Positions 36,102-44,861 of a stretch of 64,000 bases of DNA are shown here, piece after piece; position 1 is the stretch's first letter; each line of letters opens with the position of its first letter. The stretch is from Armatimonadota bacterium (lineage in GTDB: Bacteria; Sysuimicrobiota; Sysuimicrobiia; Sysuimicrobiales; Kaftiobacteriaceae). Where the stretch lies: the NCBI GenBank assembly GCA_031459765.1, contig JAVKHY010000003.1, forward strand, positions 270,949 to 334,948. Direction: 5' to 3'. Under the pieces are notes generated by a model. It saw only the letters and a list, made by a program, of their open reading frames with translations. It was not told the origin of the DNA and did no database searches. A program made the position numbers and the translations under genes.

Positions 36102-37406
36102 ATGACTCGGAAGGGTGATGGTCAGGCCGTGATGAAGGCCCCGCGGGGCATGCACGATATTCTTCCGGAGGAGGTCGGGCGGTGGCAGGCCCTGGAGGCC
36201 TACATCCGGGCCTTCGCCGCACGCTACGGTTACCAAGAAATCCGGACCCCCGTGGTGGAGCACACCGAGGTCTTCCAGCGGACCTCCGGCGAGACCTCGG
36301 ACATCGTGGAAAAGGAGATGTACACCTTCACCGATCGGGGCGGGCGCAGCCTCAGCCTGCGTCCCGAGGGAACGGCGGGCGTCGTGCGCGCCTACCTCGA
36401 GCACGGCATGGCCGCGCGGCCCCAGCCGGTCCGCCTCTACTATCTGGCGGCGATGTTCCGCTACGACCGCCCGCAGAAGGGGCGGTACCGCATGCACCAT
36501 CAGTTCGGCGCCGAGATCATCGGCAGCGACGCGCCGGAGGCGGATGTCGAGGTCCTCAGCCTGCCCATCCGGCTGGTCCAGTCGCTGGGGCTGACCGAGA
36601 CCGTCGTGCGCCTGAACAGCGTCGGGGATCCGGCCTGCCGGCCGCAGTACCTGGAGGCCCTGCGGCGCCACTTCCGCCCCCGCCGCGACCGGCTGAGCCC
36701 CGACAGCCAGCGGCGGCTGGAGACCAATCCCATGCGGATCCTGGAGTCCAAGGATCCCCGGGATCGGGAGGCGGCCGAGGGCGCGCCGGTGATGCTGGAG
36801 TTCCTGTGCCCCGCGTGCCGCGGGCACTTCGACCGGGTGAAGCAGCTGTTTACCGCCATCGGGATCCCGTACGTGGAGGATCCCTTCATCGTCCGGGGAC
36901 TGGACTATTACACCCGCACCGCGGCGGAGATCCACTCCGGACGGCTGGGCGGCGCCCAGCATCAGGTGCTGGGCGGCGGTCGGTACGACGGCCTGGCCGA
37001 GCAGCTGGGCGGGCCGCACGTCCCGGGCGTGGGCTTCGGGCTGGGGCTGGACCGCCTGCTGCTGGTGCTCGAGGCGGAGCACCTGTCGGTTCCCGATCTC
37101 GGGATACGGGCCGGACTCGACGCTTTCGTCGCCGCCGCCGGCGACGGCACGGCCGAGGCGGCCTTCCGCCTGCTGGACGCCCTCCGGGCCGCGGGGGTGC
37201 GGGCCGTGGGCGAGATGGCCGGCCGCAGCCTGCGTGCTCAGATGAAGAGCGCCGACCGGCTGGGGGCGCGCTTTACGGTGATCGTCGGCACGCAGGAGGT
37301 GGCCGCGGGGCGGGCGGGGGTGCGGGACATGCGCACAGGGGAGCAGACGGAGGTGGCGTTCGGCGAGGTCCCCGCCTACCTGAGCGCCCGGATCAGCCGT
37401 GACTAG
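36102..37406 (+). CDS. hisS: Histidyl-tRNA synthetase
   Basis: 434 residues from ATG 36102 (GGAG five bases upstream); ATG 36132 is an alternative giving the common family start MKAPRGMHDILP. Class II motifs: 'RPEGTAGVVRAYLEHGM', motif 2 'FRYDRPQKGRYRMHHQFGAEIIG', the histidine-specific 'VRGLDYYTRT' and motif 3 'PGVGFGLGLDRLLLVLE', then an anticodon-binding domain. The adjacent aspS reproduces the hisS-aspS pair of Bacillus and relatives. Confidence 0.94.
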   Translation: MTRKGDGQAVMKAPRGMHDILPEEVGRWQALEAYIRAFAARYGYQEIRTPVVEHTEVFQRTSGETSDIVEKEMYTFTDRGGRSLSLRPEGTAGVVRAYLEHGMAARPQPVRLYYLAAMFRYDRPQKGRYRMHHQFGAEIIGSDAPEADVEVLSLPIRLVQSLGLTETVVRLNSVGDPACRPQYLEALRRHFRPRRDRLSPDSQRRLETNPMRILESKDPRDREAAEGAPVMLEFLCPACRGHFDRVKQLFTAIGIPYVEDPFIVRGLDYYTRTAAEIHSGRLGGAQHQVLGGGRYDGLAEQLGGPHVPGVGFGLGLDRLLLVLEAEHLSVPDLGIRAGLDAFVAAAGDGTAEAAFRLLDALRAAGVRAVGEMAGRSLRAQMKSADRLGARFTVIVGTQEVAAGRAGVRDMRTGEQTEVAFGEVPAYLSARISRD

Positions 37407-38721
37407 GACACTGATCAGAGACCTGCGCGCCCACATCGGCGGCGAGGTGCGCGTCCAGGGATGGCTCAAGGCCCTCCGCGACCAGAAGCGGATCCAGTTC
37501 CTGATTCTCCGGGACCACACGGGACTCTGTCAGGCCGTGGTGGAGAAGTCGGAGGGGCAGGCGGCGCTGAACCGGACGATCTCCTCCCTCACCCGGGAGT
37601 CCGCGGTGACGGTCGAAGGCACGGTCGTCGAGAACCCGGTGGTGAAGACCGGCGGGGTGGAGATCCGGATCCGCACCCTGCGCGTCGACTCCCGGGCCGA
37701 GCCGCTGCTGCCGCTGGACCCCTCCGGTCCGGCGGAGGCGAATCCCGAGGTCCGGGCCAACTGGCGCTACCTGGACCTGCGGCGTCCCGAGAACCGGCTG
37801 ATCTTCGAGGTGCAGACGGCGGCGGAGCAGGCGATGCGGGAGTTCTGGCTGGCCGAGGGGTTCCTGGAAATCCACTCGCCGAAACTGATGGGCAGCCCCA
37901 GCGAGAGCGGCGCCGAGCTGTTCTCCCTGGAGTACTTCGGGCGGCCGGCCTACCTCGCCCAGTCGCCGCAGTTCTACAAGCAGATGGCCATGGCCGCCGG
38001 TTTCGACCGCGTCTTCGAGATCGGGCCGGTCTTCCGCGCCGACCCCTCCTTCACCACCCGGCACAGCACCGAGTTCACCGGGCTGGACATGGAGATGTCC
38101 TGGGTGGAGTCCCACGAGGACGTGATGCGCTTCGAAGAACGGTGGCTGCGCTACGTGCTGGAGCGGCTGCAGGCGCGGTATGGGGACGCCGTGCGGGAGA
38201 CCTTCTCGGTGGAGATCACCGTGCCGGCGCTGCCCTTCCCCCGCATCACCATGGCCCAGGCGCAGGACCTGGTCCGCCGACGGGGGCACACCCCGGGAGA
38301 AGAGCGCCGCGAGGACCTGGACCCCACGGGGGAGCGGTTGATCGGGGAGTACGCCCGCGAGGAGTTCGGGCACGAGTTCATCTTCGTCACCGACTACCCG
38401 GTCGGGGTCCGTCCCTTCTACCACATGCGCTACGAGGACGACCCCGCAACGACCAAGAGCTTCGACCTCCTGTGGAAGGGGGTGGAGGTGACTACCGGCG
38501 CCCAGCGGGAGCACCGCTACGACGTCCTGGTCCGGCAGGCCCGGGAGAAGGGCCTGAACCTGGAACCCATCCAGTTCTACCTGGACTTCTTCCGCTTCGG
38601 GTGCCCGCCCCACGGGGGGTTCGGGGCGGGGCTGGCCAGGATGCTCATGGTGCTGCTCGGGCTGCCGAACCTGCGCGAGGCGACCTTCCTGTTCCGGGGC
38701 CCCACCCGCCTCCTGCCCTAG
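37399..38721 (+). CDS. aspS: Archaeal-type aspartyl-tRNA synthetase (short, no GAD insertion)
   Basis: 440 residues against about 590 for ordinary bacterial AspRS. An OB-fold anticodon domain (about 1-110, 'VRVQGWLKALRDQKRIQFLILRD') is followed directly by the class II core: 'SPKLMGSPSESGAELFSLEYFGRPAYLAQSPQFYKQ', 'FEIGPVFRADPSFTTRHSTEFTGLDMEMSWV', 'TDYPVGVRPFYHM' and 'PPHGGFGAGLARMLMVLLGLPNLREATFLFRGPTRLLP'. The bacterial GAD domain is absent. It overlaps hisS by eight bases. An AsnRS gene is also present in the window (47725-49017), so a non-discriminating role would not be required. Confidence 0.9.
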   Translation: MTRTLIRDLRAHIGGEVRVQGWLKALRDQKRIQFLILRDHTGLCQAVVEKSEGQAALNRTISSLTRESAVTVEGTVVENPVVKTGGVEIRIRTLRVDSRAEPLLPLDPSGPAEANPEVRANWRYLDLRRPENRLIFEVQTAAEQAMREFWLAEGFLEIHSPKLMGSPSESGAELFSLEYFGRPAYLAQSPQFYKQMAMAAGFDRVFEIGPVFRADPSFTTRHSTEFTGLDMEMSWVESHEDVMRFEERWLRYVLERLQARYGDAVRETFSVEITVPALPFPRITMAQAQDLVRRRGHTPGEERREDLDPTGERLIGEYAREEFGHEFIFVTDYPVGVRPFYHMRYEDDPATTKSFDLLWKGVEVTTGAQREHRYDVLVRQAREKGLNLEPIQFYLDFFRFGCPPHGGFGAGLARMLMVLLGLPNLREATFLFRGPTRLLP

Positions 38722-38735
38722 CCGGCCTCTCCTGC

Positions 38736-38765
38736 TTGCGCCCGCCGCGTCCCCCGCCGTATGAT
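38736..38765 (+). promoter_or_regulatory. Promoter of the 6S-like RNA
   Basis: TTGCGC (38736-38741), an 18-base spacer, TATGAT (38760-38765). The predicted start near 38772 coincides with the first base of the strand that closes the long RNA stem. Confidence 0.6.
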
Positions 38766-38771
38766 GAGCAG

Positions 38772-38957
38772 GGAAGCGTTCCTGCCGTGTGCGTGGAGGA
38801 TGACAGTCCCGATCCAACACGCATGACGTCGGGAGCCCTGCTCCGGCCGTCGATGGCCGGCCCCAGAGGTCGTGGGGATGCCAGAAGCGGTCGGGCGGGC
38901 ACCCACTTGGTAGTGAACCAGGTTGGGGACTGCAACCTTACGGCACGGCGGGAGCGA
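38772..38957 (+). ncRNA. ssrS: Probable 6S RNA (SsrS-like)
   Basis: About 186 bases between aspS and hup with no credible reading frame. Its ends pair: 38777-38789 (CGTTCCTGCCGTG) with 38944-38956 (CACGGCGGGAGCG), 13 pairs including two G-U. Internal landmarks resemble 6S RNA: an AGTCCC segment near the 5' arm, and 'GAACCAGGTTGGGGACTGCAACC' near the 3' arm followed by the closing GGC-GGC strand, like the E. coli 3' region. Length matches 6S (about 184 nt). It has its own promoter and a strong hairpin downstream. The family assignment is inference; other structured RNA classes are possible. Confidence 0.5.
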
Positions 38958-38960
38958 TGG

Positions 38961-38996
38961 GAACAGGGCCGGGATCGGACGATCTCGGCCCTGTTC
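38961..38996. terminator. Strong bidirectional hairpin after the 6S-like RNA and hup
   Basis: A 16-bp stem (38961-38976 with 38981-38996, one G-U pair) and a four-base loop GGAC. No T-run follows on either strand. It ends 17 bases before the convergent hup gene, so it probably serves as a shared 3' end. Confidence 0.6.
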
Positions 38997-39013
38997 AGTG
39001 GAGCGCAGACATC

Positions 39014-39301
39014 CTACCGGCCGCCGAGGATGGCGTCTTTGGCCGCTTTGCTCACCCGGAAGCGGACCACGCGCTTCGCCGGGATGCGGATCGGCTCTCC
39101 CGTCTGCGGGTTGCGACCCATCCGCGCCTTCCGGTTGACCAGCACGAGCTTGCCCAATCCCGGCAGGGTGAAGGAGTTCTTCGCCTCCCGGTAGGCCAGG
39201 TTGGCCAGTTCGTCCAGGAACATCGTCGCCTGCTTCTTCGTGACGTCGAGCTTGCCGGCCAGGTACTCGGCAATCTTCGACTTGGTCATCGCTTTCGCCA
39301 T
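39014..39301 (-). CDS. hup: HU-family DNA-binding protein
   Basis: 95 residues: 'MTKSKIAEYLAGKLDVTKKQATMFLDELANLAYREAKNSFTLPGLGKLVLVNRKARMGRNPQTGEPIRIPAKRVVRFRVSKAAKDAIL'. The beta-arm signature GRNPQTGEPI is intact. It compacts and bends DNA as a dimer. A GGGGGGATCTC ribosome site precedes ATG 39301. A five-residue N-terminal extension (MAKAM) precedes the usual start; ATG at the fifth codon is an alternative. Confidence 0.95.
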   Translation of the reverse strand: MAKAMTKSKIAEYLAGKLDVTKKQATMFLDELANLAYREAKNSFTLPGLGKLVLVNRKARMGRNPQTGEPIRIPAKRVVRFRVSKAAKDAILGGR

Positions 39302-39423
39302 GAGATCCCCCCTGAGGCCTTGAGATGAGTGCCGCCCTTCGAATTACCGCGCCAGGTCTGGATTTCCTGCCGCCCGGCCCGTCGAGACCGACGGGAATCA
39401 GGCCGGTGTGCTACGATCGGGGC

Positions 39424-40761
39424 GTGGAACTCTTCGATCGGGCACCCGCGGGGACGGAGGCCCAGGCGCCGCTCGCCGCCCGGATGCGCCCGCGCACCCT
39501 GGACGAGTTCGTCGGCCAGGACCATCTGGTCGGCCCGGGGCGCGTGCTGCGCCGGGCCATCGAGCGCGACGAGCTGACCTCGCTCATCCTCTACGGTCCG
39601 CCGGGCACGGGGAAGACGTCGCTGGCCCACCTCATCGCCGCGGCCACGAAGTCGGCGGTGGAGCAGGTCAACGCCGTCACCGCCGGGGTCGCCGACCTCA
39701 AACAGGTCATCGCCCGGGCCCGGGACCGCCGGCGCTTCCACGGGCAGCGCACGATCCTCTTCATCGACGAGATCCACCGCTTCAACAAGGCGCAGCAGGA
39801 TGTGCTCCTGCCCCATGTGGAGGAGGGGACGCTGGTGCTGATCGGCGCGACCACCGAGAACCCCTTCTTCGAGGTCAACGCCACCCTGGTCTCCCGCTCG
39901 CGGGTCTACCGCCTGGAGCCGCTGGGCGACGACGAGATCCGGACGATTGTCCAGCGGGCGCTGGCGGACGGCGAACGCGGCCTGGGGCGCCTGCGGGTCC
40001 GGCTCGACGAGGAGGCGCTGGCCCATCTGGTCGCGGTGAGCAGCGGGGACGCACGGGTCGCCCTAAACACGCTGGAACTGGCGGCGCTGGGGGCGCCGGA
40101 GGAGGAAGAGGGGCGGCGCGTGACCGCGGCGATGATCGCGGAGGTGACCCAGCGCCGCGTGCTGGGGTACGACCGGGCGGGGGACGCCCACTACGACCAC
40201 ATCTCCGCCTTCATCAAGAGCATGCGCGGCTCCGATCCCGACGCCGCGGTGTACTGGCTGGTGCGGATGCTGGAGGCGGGGGAAGATCCGCGGTACATCG
40301 CCCGGCGGATGGTGATCCATGCCGCGGAGGACGTGGGCCTGGCCGACCCCATGGCCCTGGTCGTGGCCACCGCGGCGGCGCAGGCCGTGGAGTTCGTGGG
40401 GCTGCCCGAGGCGCAGATCCCGATGGCCGAGGCCGCGATCTACATCGCCACGGCGCCGAAGAGCAACGCGGTGGTCCGCGCCCTCGGCGCCGCCCGCCGG
40501 GATGTGACCGAGGAGCGCGCCGACCCGGTCCCCCTGCACCTGCGTGATACCAGCCATCCCGAGGCGCGGCGACGGCTGGGGTACGGCGCAGGCTACAGCT
40601 ACGCCCACGACTTCCCCGGAGGGTTCGTCCCGCAGCAGTACCTCCCGGAAGCCCTCAAGGACCGGATCTACTACGAGCCCGGCGGCGAGGGCCGCGAGGC
40701 CGAGATCGCCAGGCGGCTTCGGGAGTGGTGGAAGGGCATCAAGCGCTACCGCCCGGAGTAG
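39424..40761 (+). CDS. rarA: Replication-associated recombination protein A (RarA/MgsA)
   Basis: 445 residues from GTG 39424. AAA+ clamp-loader-like ATPase: 'PLAARMRPRTLDEFVGQDHLVGPG', Walker A 'YGPPGTGKTSL' (K64), Walker B 'ILFIDEIHRFNKAQQD', sensor 1 'LIGATTENPFFEVN', and the C-terminal tetramerisation domain ('DAAVYWLVRMLEAGEDPRYIARRMVIHAAEDVGLADP'). It acts at stalled forks. A longer frame to 39325 exists, but MELFD is the family's normal start. TACGAT at 39412-39417 lies just before the GTG, so the transcript may be leaderless. Confidence 0.93.
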   Translation: MELFDRAPAGTEAQAPLAARMRPRTLDEFVGQDHLVGPGRVLRRAIERDELTSLILYGPPGTGKTSLAHLIAAATKSAVEQVNAVTAGVADLKQVIARARDRRRFHGQRTILFIDEIHRFNKAQQDVLLPHVEEGTLVLIGATTENPFFEVNATLVSRSRVYRLEPLGDDEIRTIVQRALADGERGLGRLRVRLDEEALAHLVAVSSGDARVALNTLELAALGAPEEEEGRRVTAAMIAEVTQRRVLGYDRAGDAHYDHISAFIKSMRGSDPDAAVYWLVRMLEAGEDPRYIARRMVIHAAEDVGLADPMALVVATAAAQAVEFVGLPEAQIPMAEAAIYIATAPKSNAVVRALGAARRDVTEERADPVPLHLRDTSHPEARRRLGYGAGYSYAHDFPGGFVPQQYLPEALKDRIYYEPGGEGREAEIARRLREWWKGIKRYRPE

Positions 40762-40802
40762 TGGTATGATACCTGAGACCAACGGGAGCGAGGAGGGAGG
40801 CC

Positions 40803-41909
40803 GTGGCGCGGTGGGCCGTCGCGATGAGCGGCGGGGTGGACAGTGCGGTGGCCGCGGCGCTGCTGGCGGCGGAGGGGCACGAGGTCATCGGGATCACGAT
40901 GAACCTGTGGCCGGCGTGGCTGCCTTCCCCCGACCGCGCCGTGCGGACCTGCTGCGGCGTCTCCGCGATCGCCGACGCCCGGGCCGTGGCCGCGCGATTG
41001 GGCATCCGTCACTACGTCCTGAACATGCGCGAGGAGTTCGAAGCGGCGGTCATCGCCCCGTTCGCCGCGGAGTACGCGCGGGGACGGACTCCCAACCCCT
41101 GCATCGCCTGCAACCAGGCGGTCAAGTTCTCGCTGCTGCTGCGCAAGGTCACCGCGCTGGGCTGCGAGGGCCTGGCCACCGGTCACTACGCGCGCGTGCG
41201 CTTTGACGACGCCTCCGGACGCTACCACCTCCTGCGCGGGCGGGACCGGCGCAAGGACCAGTCCTACGTCCTCTACGGCCTTACCCAGGAGCAGCTGGCG
41301 AGGCTGCGGTTGCCCGTCGGCGAGTTCGATAAAGAGGCGGTACGGGCGCTGGCGAGGGAGTTCGGGCTGCCGGTGGCGGACAAGCCGGACAGTCAGGAGA
41401 TCTGTTTCGTGCCCGCGGGATCCTACCACGACGTGGTGGGCCGCTTGCGGCCCGACGCGCTGCGGCCGGGCCCGATCCTCGATACCCGCGGCCGCGTCCT
41501 GGGCACCCATCGGGGCATCGCCCGCTACACCGTCGGGCAGCGGCGGGGGCTCAACCTGGCCGTCGGCGAGCCCGTCTACGTCGTAGCCCTCGATCCCGAC
41601 CGCAACGCGGTGATCGTCGGCGGGGCGGAGGAACTGGTCTGCGACGAGCTCACCGCCTCGGGGATGAACTGGATTGCCTGTGCGGACCTCGCCGGCGAGC
41701 GACAGGTCACGGCCCGGCTCCGGCACGCCGCGCCGGACGTGGAGGCCGTGGTGCGCCCGGGTCCGGGTCCGGCAGAGGCGGTGATTCGCTTTCTCCACCC
41801 GCAGCGGCCGGCCGCCCCGGGCCAGGCGGTCGTCCTCTACGAGGGCGACCGCGTGCTGGGCGGAGGAGTCATCACCCGGGTCCGGACCGGCGCCCCGGTC
41901 GTGGCCTGA
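40803..41909 (+). CDS. mnmA: tRNA-specific 2-thiouridylase MnmA
   Basis: 368 residues. PP-loop 'MSGGVDSA' at 8-15, catalytic cysteines C100 ('TPNPCIACN') and C201 ('[10 protein letters not shown]'), and '[21 protein letters not shown]' in the C-terminal barrel. It thiolates U34 of tRNA-Lys/Glu/Gln, taking sulfur from a cysteine desulfurase. It has a GTG start with GGGAGG upstream. A TATGAT at 40764-40769 may be its -10 element, without a convincing -35. Confidence 0.94.
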   Translation: MARWAVAMSGGVDSAVAAALLAAEGHEVIGITMNLWPAWLPSPDRAVRTCCGVSAIADARAVAARLGIRHYVLNMREEFEAAVIAPFAAEYARGRTPNPCIACNQAVKFSLLLRKVTALGCEGLATGHYARVRFDDASGRYHLLRGRDRRKDQSYVLYGLTQEQLARLRLPVGEFDKEAVRALAREFGLPVADKPDSQEICFVPAGSYHDVVGRLRPDALRPGPILDTRGRVLGTHRGIARYTVGQRRGLNLAVGEPVYVVALDPDRNAVIVGGAEELVCDELTASGMNWIACADLAGERQVTARLRHAAPDVEAVVRPGPGPAEAVIRFLHPQRPAAPGQAVVLYEGDRVLGGGVITRVRTGAPVVA

Positions 41910-41950
41910 CGGCGCCCGGCACCAGGGGTCGCGGCGGAGCGACGGGCGAG

Positions 41951-43327
41951 ATGGCCGGCGTCCCAAGCAGCCGACGTGAGCAGGCGACCGAACTGGTCCG
42001 GCAGTTGCGCCGGCGCGGTCACCAGGCGTACTGGGTCGGCGGCTGCGTGCGTGATCTGGAGATGGGGCGCGAGCCCCACGACTACGACATCGCCACCGAT
42101 GCCCTCCCCTCCCGGCTGCTGGAGTACTTTCCCGGGGCGCTTTCCGTCGGCGCCCGGTTCGGCGTGGTCGTCGTCCCCCGGGACGGCCACCACTTTGAGA
42201 TCTCCACCTTCCGCGCCGAAGGGCCCTACCTGGACGGCCGGCGGCCCAGTGTGGTGGAGTTCGTCGACGCCCGCACCGACGTCCAGCGCCGCGACTTCAC
42301 CGTCAACGGGCTCCTCCATGACCCGCTGACGGGGACGACCATCGACTACGTCGGCGGACGCGAGGACATCGCCCGGAGGTTGGTGCGGGCCATCGGCGAC
42401 CCCCAACAGCGCTTCAGGGAGGACCGCCTGCGCATGCTCCGGGCGGTGCGCCTGGCCTGCGAGCTCGGGTTCGAGATCGAGCCGGCCACCTTCGCCGCGA
42501 TCAGGGCGGAGGCCGACGCCGTCCTGCAGGTCAGCGCCGAGCGGATCCGCGACGAGCTCCTCAGGATCCTGGTGTCCCCGCAGCGGGGACGGGGGCTGCG
42601 ACTCCTGCAGGAGAGCGGGCTGCTGCGCGCCATCCTCCCCGAGGTGGAGGCCACGGTGGGCGTGGCGCAGCCGGAGGAGTTCCACCCCGAAGGCGACGTG
42701 TTCACCCATACCGTGCTGGTTCTCGAGCACCTCCGCGACCCCCACCCGGTGCTGGCCGTGGCGGCGCTGTTGCACGACGTGGGCAAGCCCTCCACCTTGG
42801 TGCGCGGGGACCGGATCAGATTTCACGGCCATGCCGAGGTCGGAGCGCGTCTGGCCGAGGCGATCGGCCGGCGCCTGCGTCTGCCCGGGGACGACGTGGA
42901 TCGCATCGTGGCGCTGGTGGCGGACCACCTGCGGGTGAAGGACCTGCCGAAGATGCGTCCGGCCAGGGCCGCGCGGTTCCTTCTCCGGGCGGACGCCCCG
43001 GACCATCTGGAACTCCACCGTGCGGACTGCCTGGGCAGCCACGGCGATCTCAGCGTGTACGAGTGGGCGGTGGCGGCCCGCGAGGCCTACCTGCGCACCC
43101 CGCCCCCGGCCGCCCCGCTGCTCACGGGGGACGATCTCATCGCCATGGGGTACCGTCCGGGGCCGCGGTTCAGGGAGATGCTGGAGGCGGTGCGGGACGG
43201 ACAACTGGAGGGGACCCTGCGGAGCGCGGCCGACGCCCGGGCCTTCCTCCTACGCACCTACGGTCCCGGAGAGGGTTCATCCACTCCGGAGGGGAAACCC
43301 ATCGGTCGGGGTGATCGGAGTGCGTGA
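41951..43327 (+). CDS. CCA-adding / poly(A) polymerase family nucleotidyltransferase with HD domain
   Basis: 458 residues. The N-terminal nucleotidyltransferase site is 'AYWVGGCVRDLEMGREPHDYDIATDA', with 'GVVVVPRDGHHFEISTFR', 'RRDFTVNGLLHDP' and 'RFREDRLRMLRAVRLACELGFEIEPAT'. An HD domain follows (about 245-340, 'HTVLVLEHLRDPHPVLAVAALLHDVGKPSTL', 'HAEVGARLAE', 'VALVADHLRVKDLPKM'). The combination fits bacterial CCA tRNA nucleotidyltransferase or A-adding enzymes. Full CCA versus A-only activity cannot be told from the sequence alone. Confidence 0.9.
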   Translation: MAGVPSSRREQATELVRQLRRRGHQAYWVGGCVRDLEMGREPHDYDIATDALPSRLLEYFPGALSVGARFGVVVVPRDGHHFEISTFRAEGPYLDGRRPSVVEFVDARTDVQRRDFTVNGLLHDPLTGTTIDYVGGREDIARRLVRAIGDPQQRFREDRLRMLRAVRLACELGFEIEPATFAAIRAEADAVLQVSAERIRDELLRILVSPQRGRGLRLLQESGLLRAILPEVEATVGVAQPEEFHPEGDVFTHTVLVLEHLRDPHPVLAVAALLHDVGKPSTLVRGDRIRFHGHAEVGARLAEAIGRRLRLPGDDVDRIVALVADHLRVKDLPKMRPARAARFLLRADAPDHLELHRADCLGSHGDLSVYEWAVAAREAYLRTPPPAAPLLTGDDLIAMGYRPGPRFREMLEAVRDGQLEGTLRSAADARAFLLRTYGPGEGSSTPEGKPIGRGDRSA

Positions 43328-43472
43328 GCTGGAGATCGTCTACCTCTTCCTCGGACTGCTGGCCCTCTTCGTCGTCATCGGCGCGCTGCTGCCGAAGTAC
43401 CTGCCCGGCCTGGTCCGCAAGCTCGACACGACGGTTCTGAAGGAGAACAAGGGCCCGGGCCAGCCCCACTGA
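43320..43472 (+). CDS. Tiny single-span membrane protein, unknown
   Basis: 50 residues from GTG 43320, overlapping the previous gene's end by eight bases: an N-terminal 'RELEIVYLFLGLLALFVVIGALLP' membrane helix, then a basic stretch (KYLPGLVRKLDTTVLKENKG). The family is not recognised. Coding is supported by translational coupling and by the terminator hairpin that directly overlaps its stop. GTG 43311 is an alternative start. Confidence 0.5.
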   Translation: MRELEIVYLFLGLLALFVVIGALLPKYLPGLVRKLDTTVLKENKGPGQPH

Positions 43473-43500
43473 GGCCCGGGCCGTTCGCCGCCTTCGGCGG
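43452..43500. terminator. Convergent terminator hairpins
   Basis: Two copies of GGCCCGGGCC (43452-43461 and 43473-43482) form a 10-bp stem, followed by CCGCC-TTC-GGCGG (43488-43500). They lie between the tiny membrane protein gene and the convergent FBP aldolase/phosphatase gene. No T-run is present. Confidence 0.55.
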
Positions 43501-44664
43501 TCAGTCCGGATCTTCCCCCTGCACCCCCGCCTCGACCCGCGGCGGCGCAACTTCGCGGGCGCCGTTGCGCACGCGCCACAGCGCCTCCAGCCGGCGCAGC
43601 CGCGAGACGATCCCGCCGTACTCCAGCTCCGACATGGGCAGCATCGCCGGCTCGAAGAACCCCTGCCGGCGCATCTCCGCCGCCTTGTCCGCGATGCGCT
43701 CCCGCACGCGGGTCCAGAAGGGATCGGCGAAGAGGTCGACCGGTCCGGTGAAGCGGCCCTCGTGCATGGAGAAGCCCAGCGCGCAGACCATGGGAACGCA
43801 GAAGAAGGTGGAGGCCGGCGTGTTCACGGGGACGGGCATGAGCGGGAGGTTGTGGCTGCCCCGGGTGTCCCCGCCGACGAAGGCGCCGACGGCAAAGGCC
43901 GGGCCGAACTCCTCGGTGGCCGGAAAGATCTTCTGCACCCGCACCACCGCCGGAGGATCGTCCTTGCCCACATAGCGTCCGGCGATGTTCCGCAGGCGCG
44001 TCGTGCCCACGGCCACGGCCTGCTCCTGGGGGTACTTGCGGGACCAGATCGCTTCGATGGCGTACCGGTTGGTGTCGCGCAGCAGCGCGGCGATGTCGTA
44101 GAGCCGCTCCGGCGCCTCGAGCACGATCAGCCGGTCGCCCTCGGTGTGGTCCATGTCCATGATGTGGAAGGTGAAGCCGTCGTGCAGGCCTTCGGAGAGC
44201 ATCAGGCCCGGGGAGTACATGGGATCGGCAAAGGCCAGGTAGAGGGGAAGGTTGAAGGCGCCCGGACCGCACTTGTCGCCGAGGAGGACCATCAGCGCTT
44301 CGCTGGGCCGTTCTTCGAACTCGATCTCGGCGCTGCCCGGCCCCAGTCCGCGGACGTTGCCGGAGAAGGCCTCCTTCAGCAGATCCTGCCCGGCGCCGTA
44401 CAGCCCCTGAGCCTTGGCCGTGTCGGTGGCGGCGAGGAACGCTTCCCAGGCCAGCTGGTGGATGTCGGGATTGTCGGTCCCGCGGGTGTGGCTCATCACG
44501 ATCCCGATGTCGTCTCCGGCGTGGCAGACGAAGGCGTCGATCAGCAACCGTCCGCGCTCGCGGAGCACGCGGTCGCGCACCACCGCCAGGGCCTCGGTGC
44601 TGGGCTGGGTGTGACCGCCCACCGCGCCGATGTCGGCCTTGATCACGCTGACCGTGATACGCAT
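43501..44664 (-). CDS. fbp: Fructose 1,6-bisphosphate aldolase/phosphatase (archaeal class V)
   Basis: 387 residues. Typical bifunctional FBPA/P motifs: 'VSVIKADIGAVGGHTQPS', 'DAFVCHAGDDIGIVMSHTRG', 'VHQLAW'-like 'DIHQLAWEAFLAATDTAK', 'GLYGAGQDLLKEAFSGNVRGLGPGSAEIEFEERPSEALMV', 'DKCGPGAFNLPLYLAFADPMYSPGL' and 'ARSHNLPL'-like 'TRGSHNLPLMPV'. It converts triose phosphates to fructose 6-phosphate in gluconeogenesis. It is common in archaea and deep-branching thermophilic bacteria. GAGGGG precedes the ATG. An extended -10 (TGCTAGAAT, minus strand, 44731-44739) may be its promoter. Confidence 0.93.
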   Translation of the reverse strand: MRITVSVIKADIGAVGGHTQPSTEALAVVRDRVLRERGRLLIDAFVCHAGDDIGIVMSHTRGTDNPDIHQLAWEAFLAATDTAKAQGLYGAGQDLLKEAFSGNVRGLGPGSAEIEFEERPSEALMVLLGDKCGPGAFNLPLYLAFADPMYSPGLMLSEGLHDGFTFHIMDMDHTEGDRLIVLEAPERLYDIAALLRDTNRYAIEAIWSRKYPQEQAVAVGTTRLRNIAGRYVGKDDPPAVVRVQKIFPATEEFGPAFAVGAFVGGDTRGSHNLPLMPVPVNTPASTFFCVPMVCALGFSMHEGRFTGPVDLFADPFWTRVRERIADKAAEMRRQGFFEPAMLPMSELEYGGIVSRLRRLEALWRVRNGAREVAPPRVEAGVQGEDPD

Positions 44665-44861
44665 CCTGACCCCTCCCCTGTGGATCCGCTCTCGCCCTCT
44701 GCCCCGGGGGGGCTCGCACCGAGTACCGCAATTCTAGCACTTCGCACGGCAGAGAGGAAAACCTCCGGAAAGAGTCGAACAGGCAACCGAACGAGACGCC
44801 GGAACGGTGGCCTGTTCCCCCCTCAGGTGCTCGCCGTTCACGCAGGACGGATGGCGAAGCG

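Noticed and set aside
38722..39013. SRP RNA or RNase P RNA in the aspS-hup gap
   Set aside because: The SRP loop motif (GGTCCGGAAGGAAGCAGC type) is absent and the length is too short for RNase P RNA; end-pairing and internal motifs fit 6S better.
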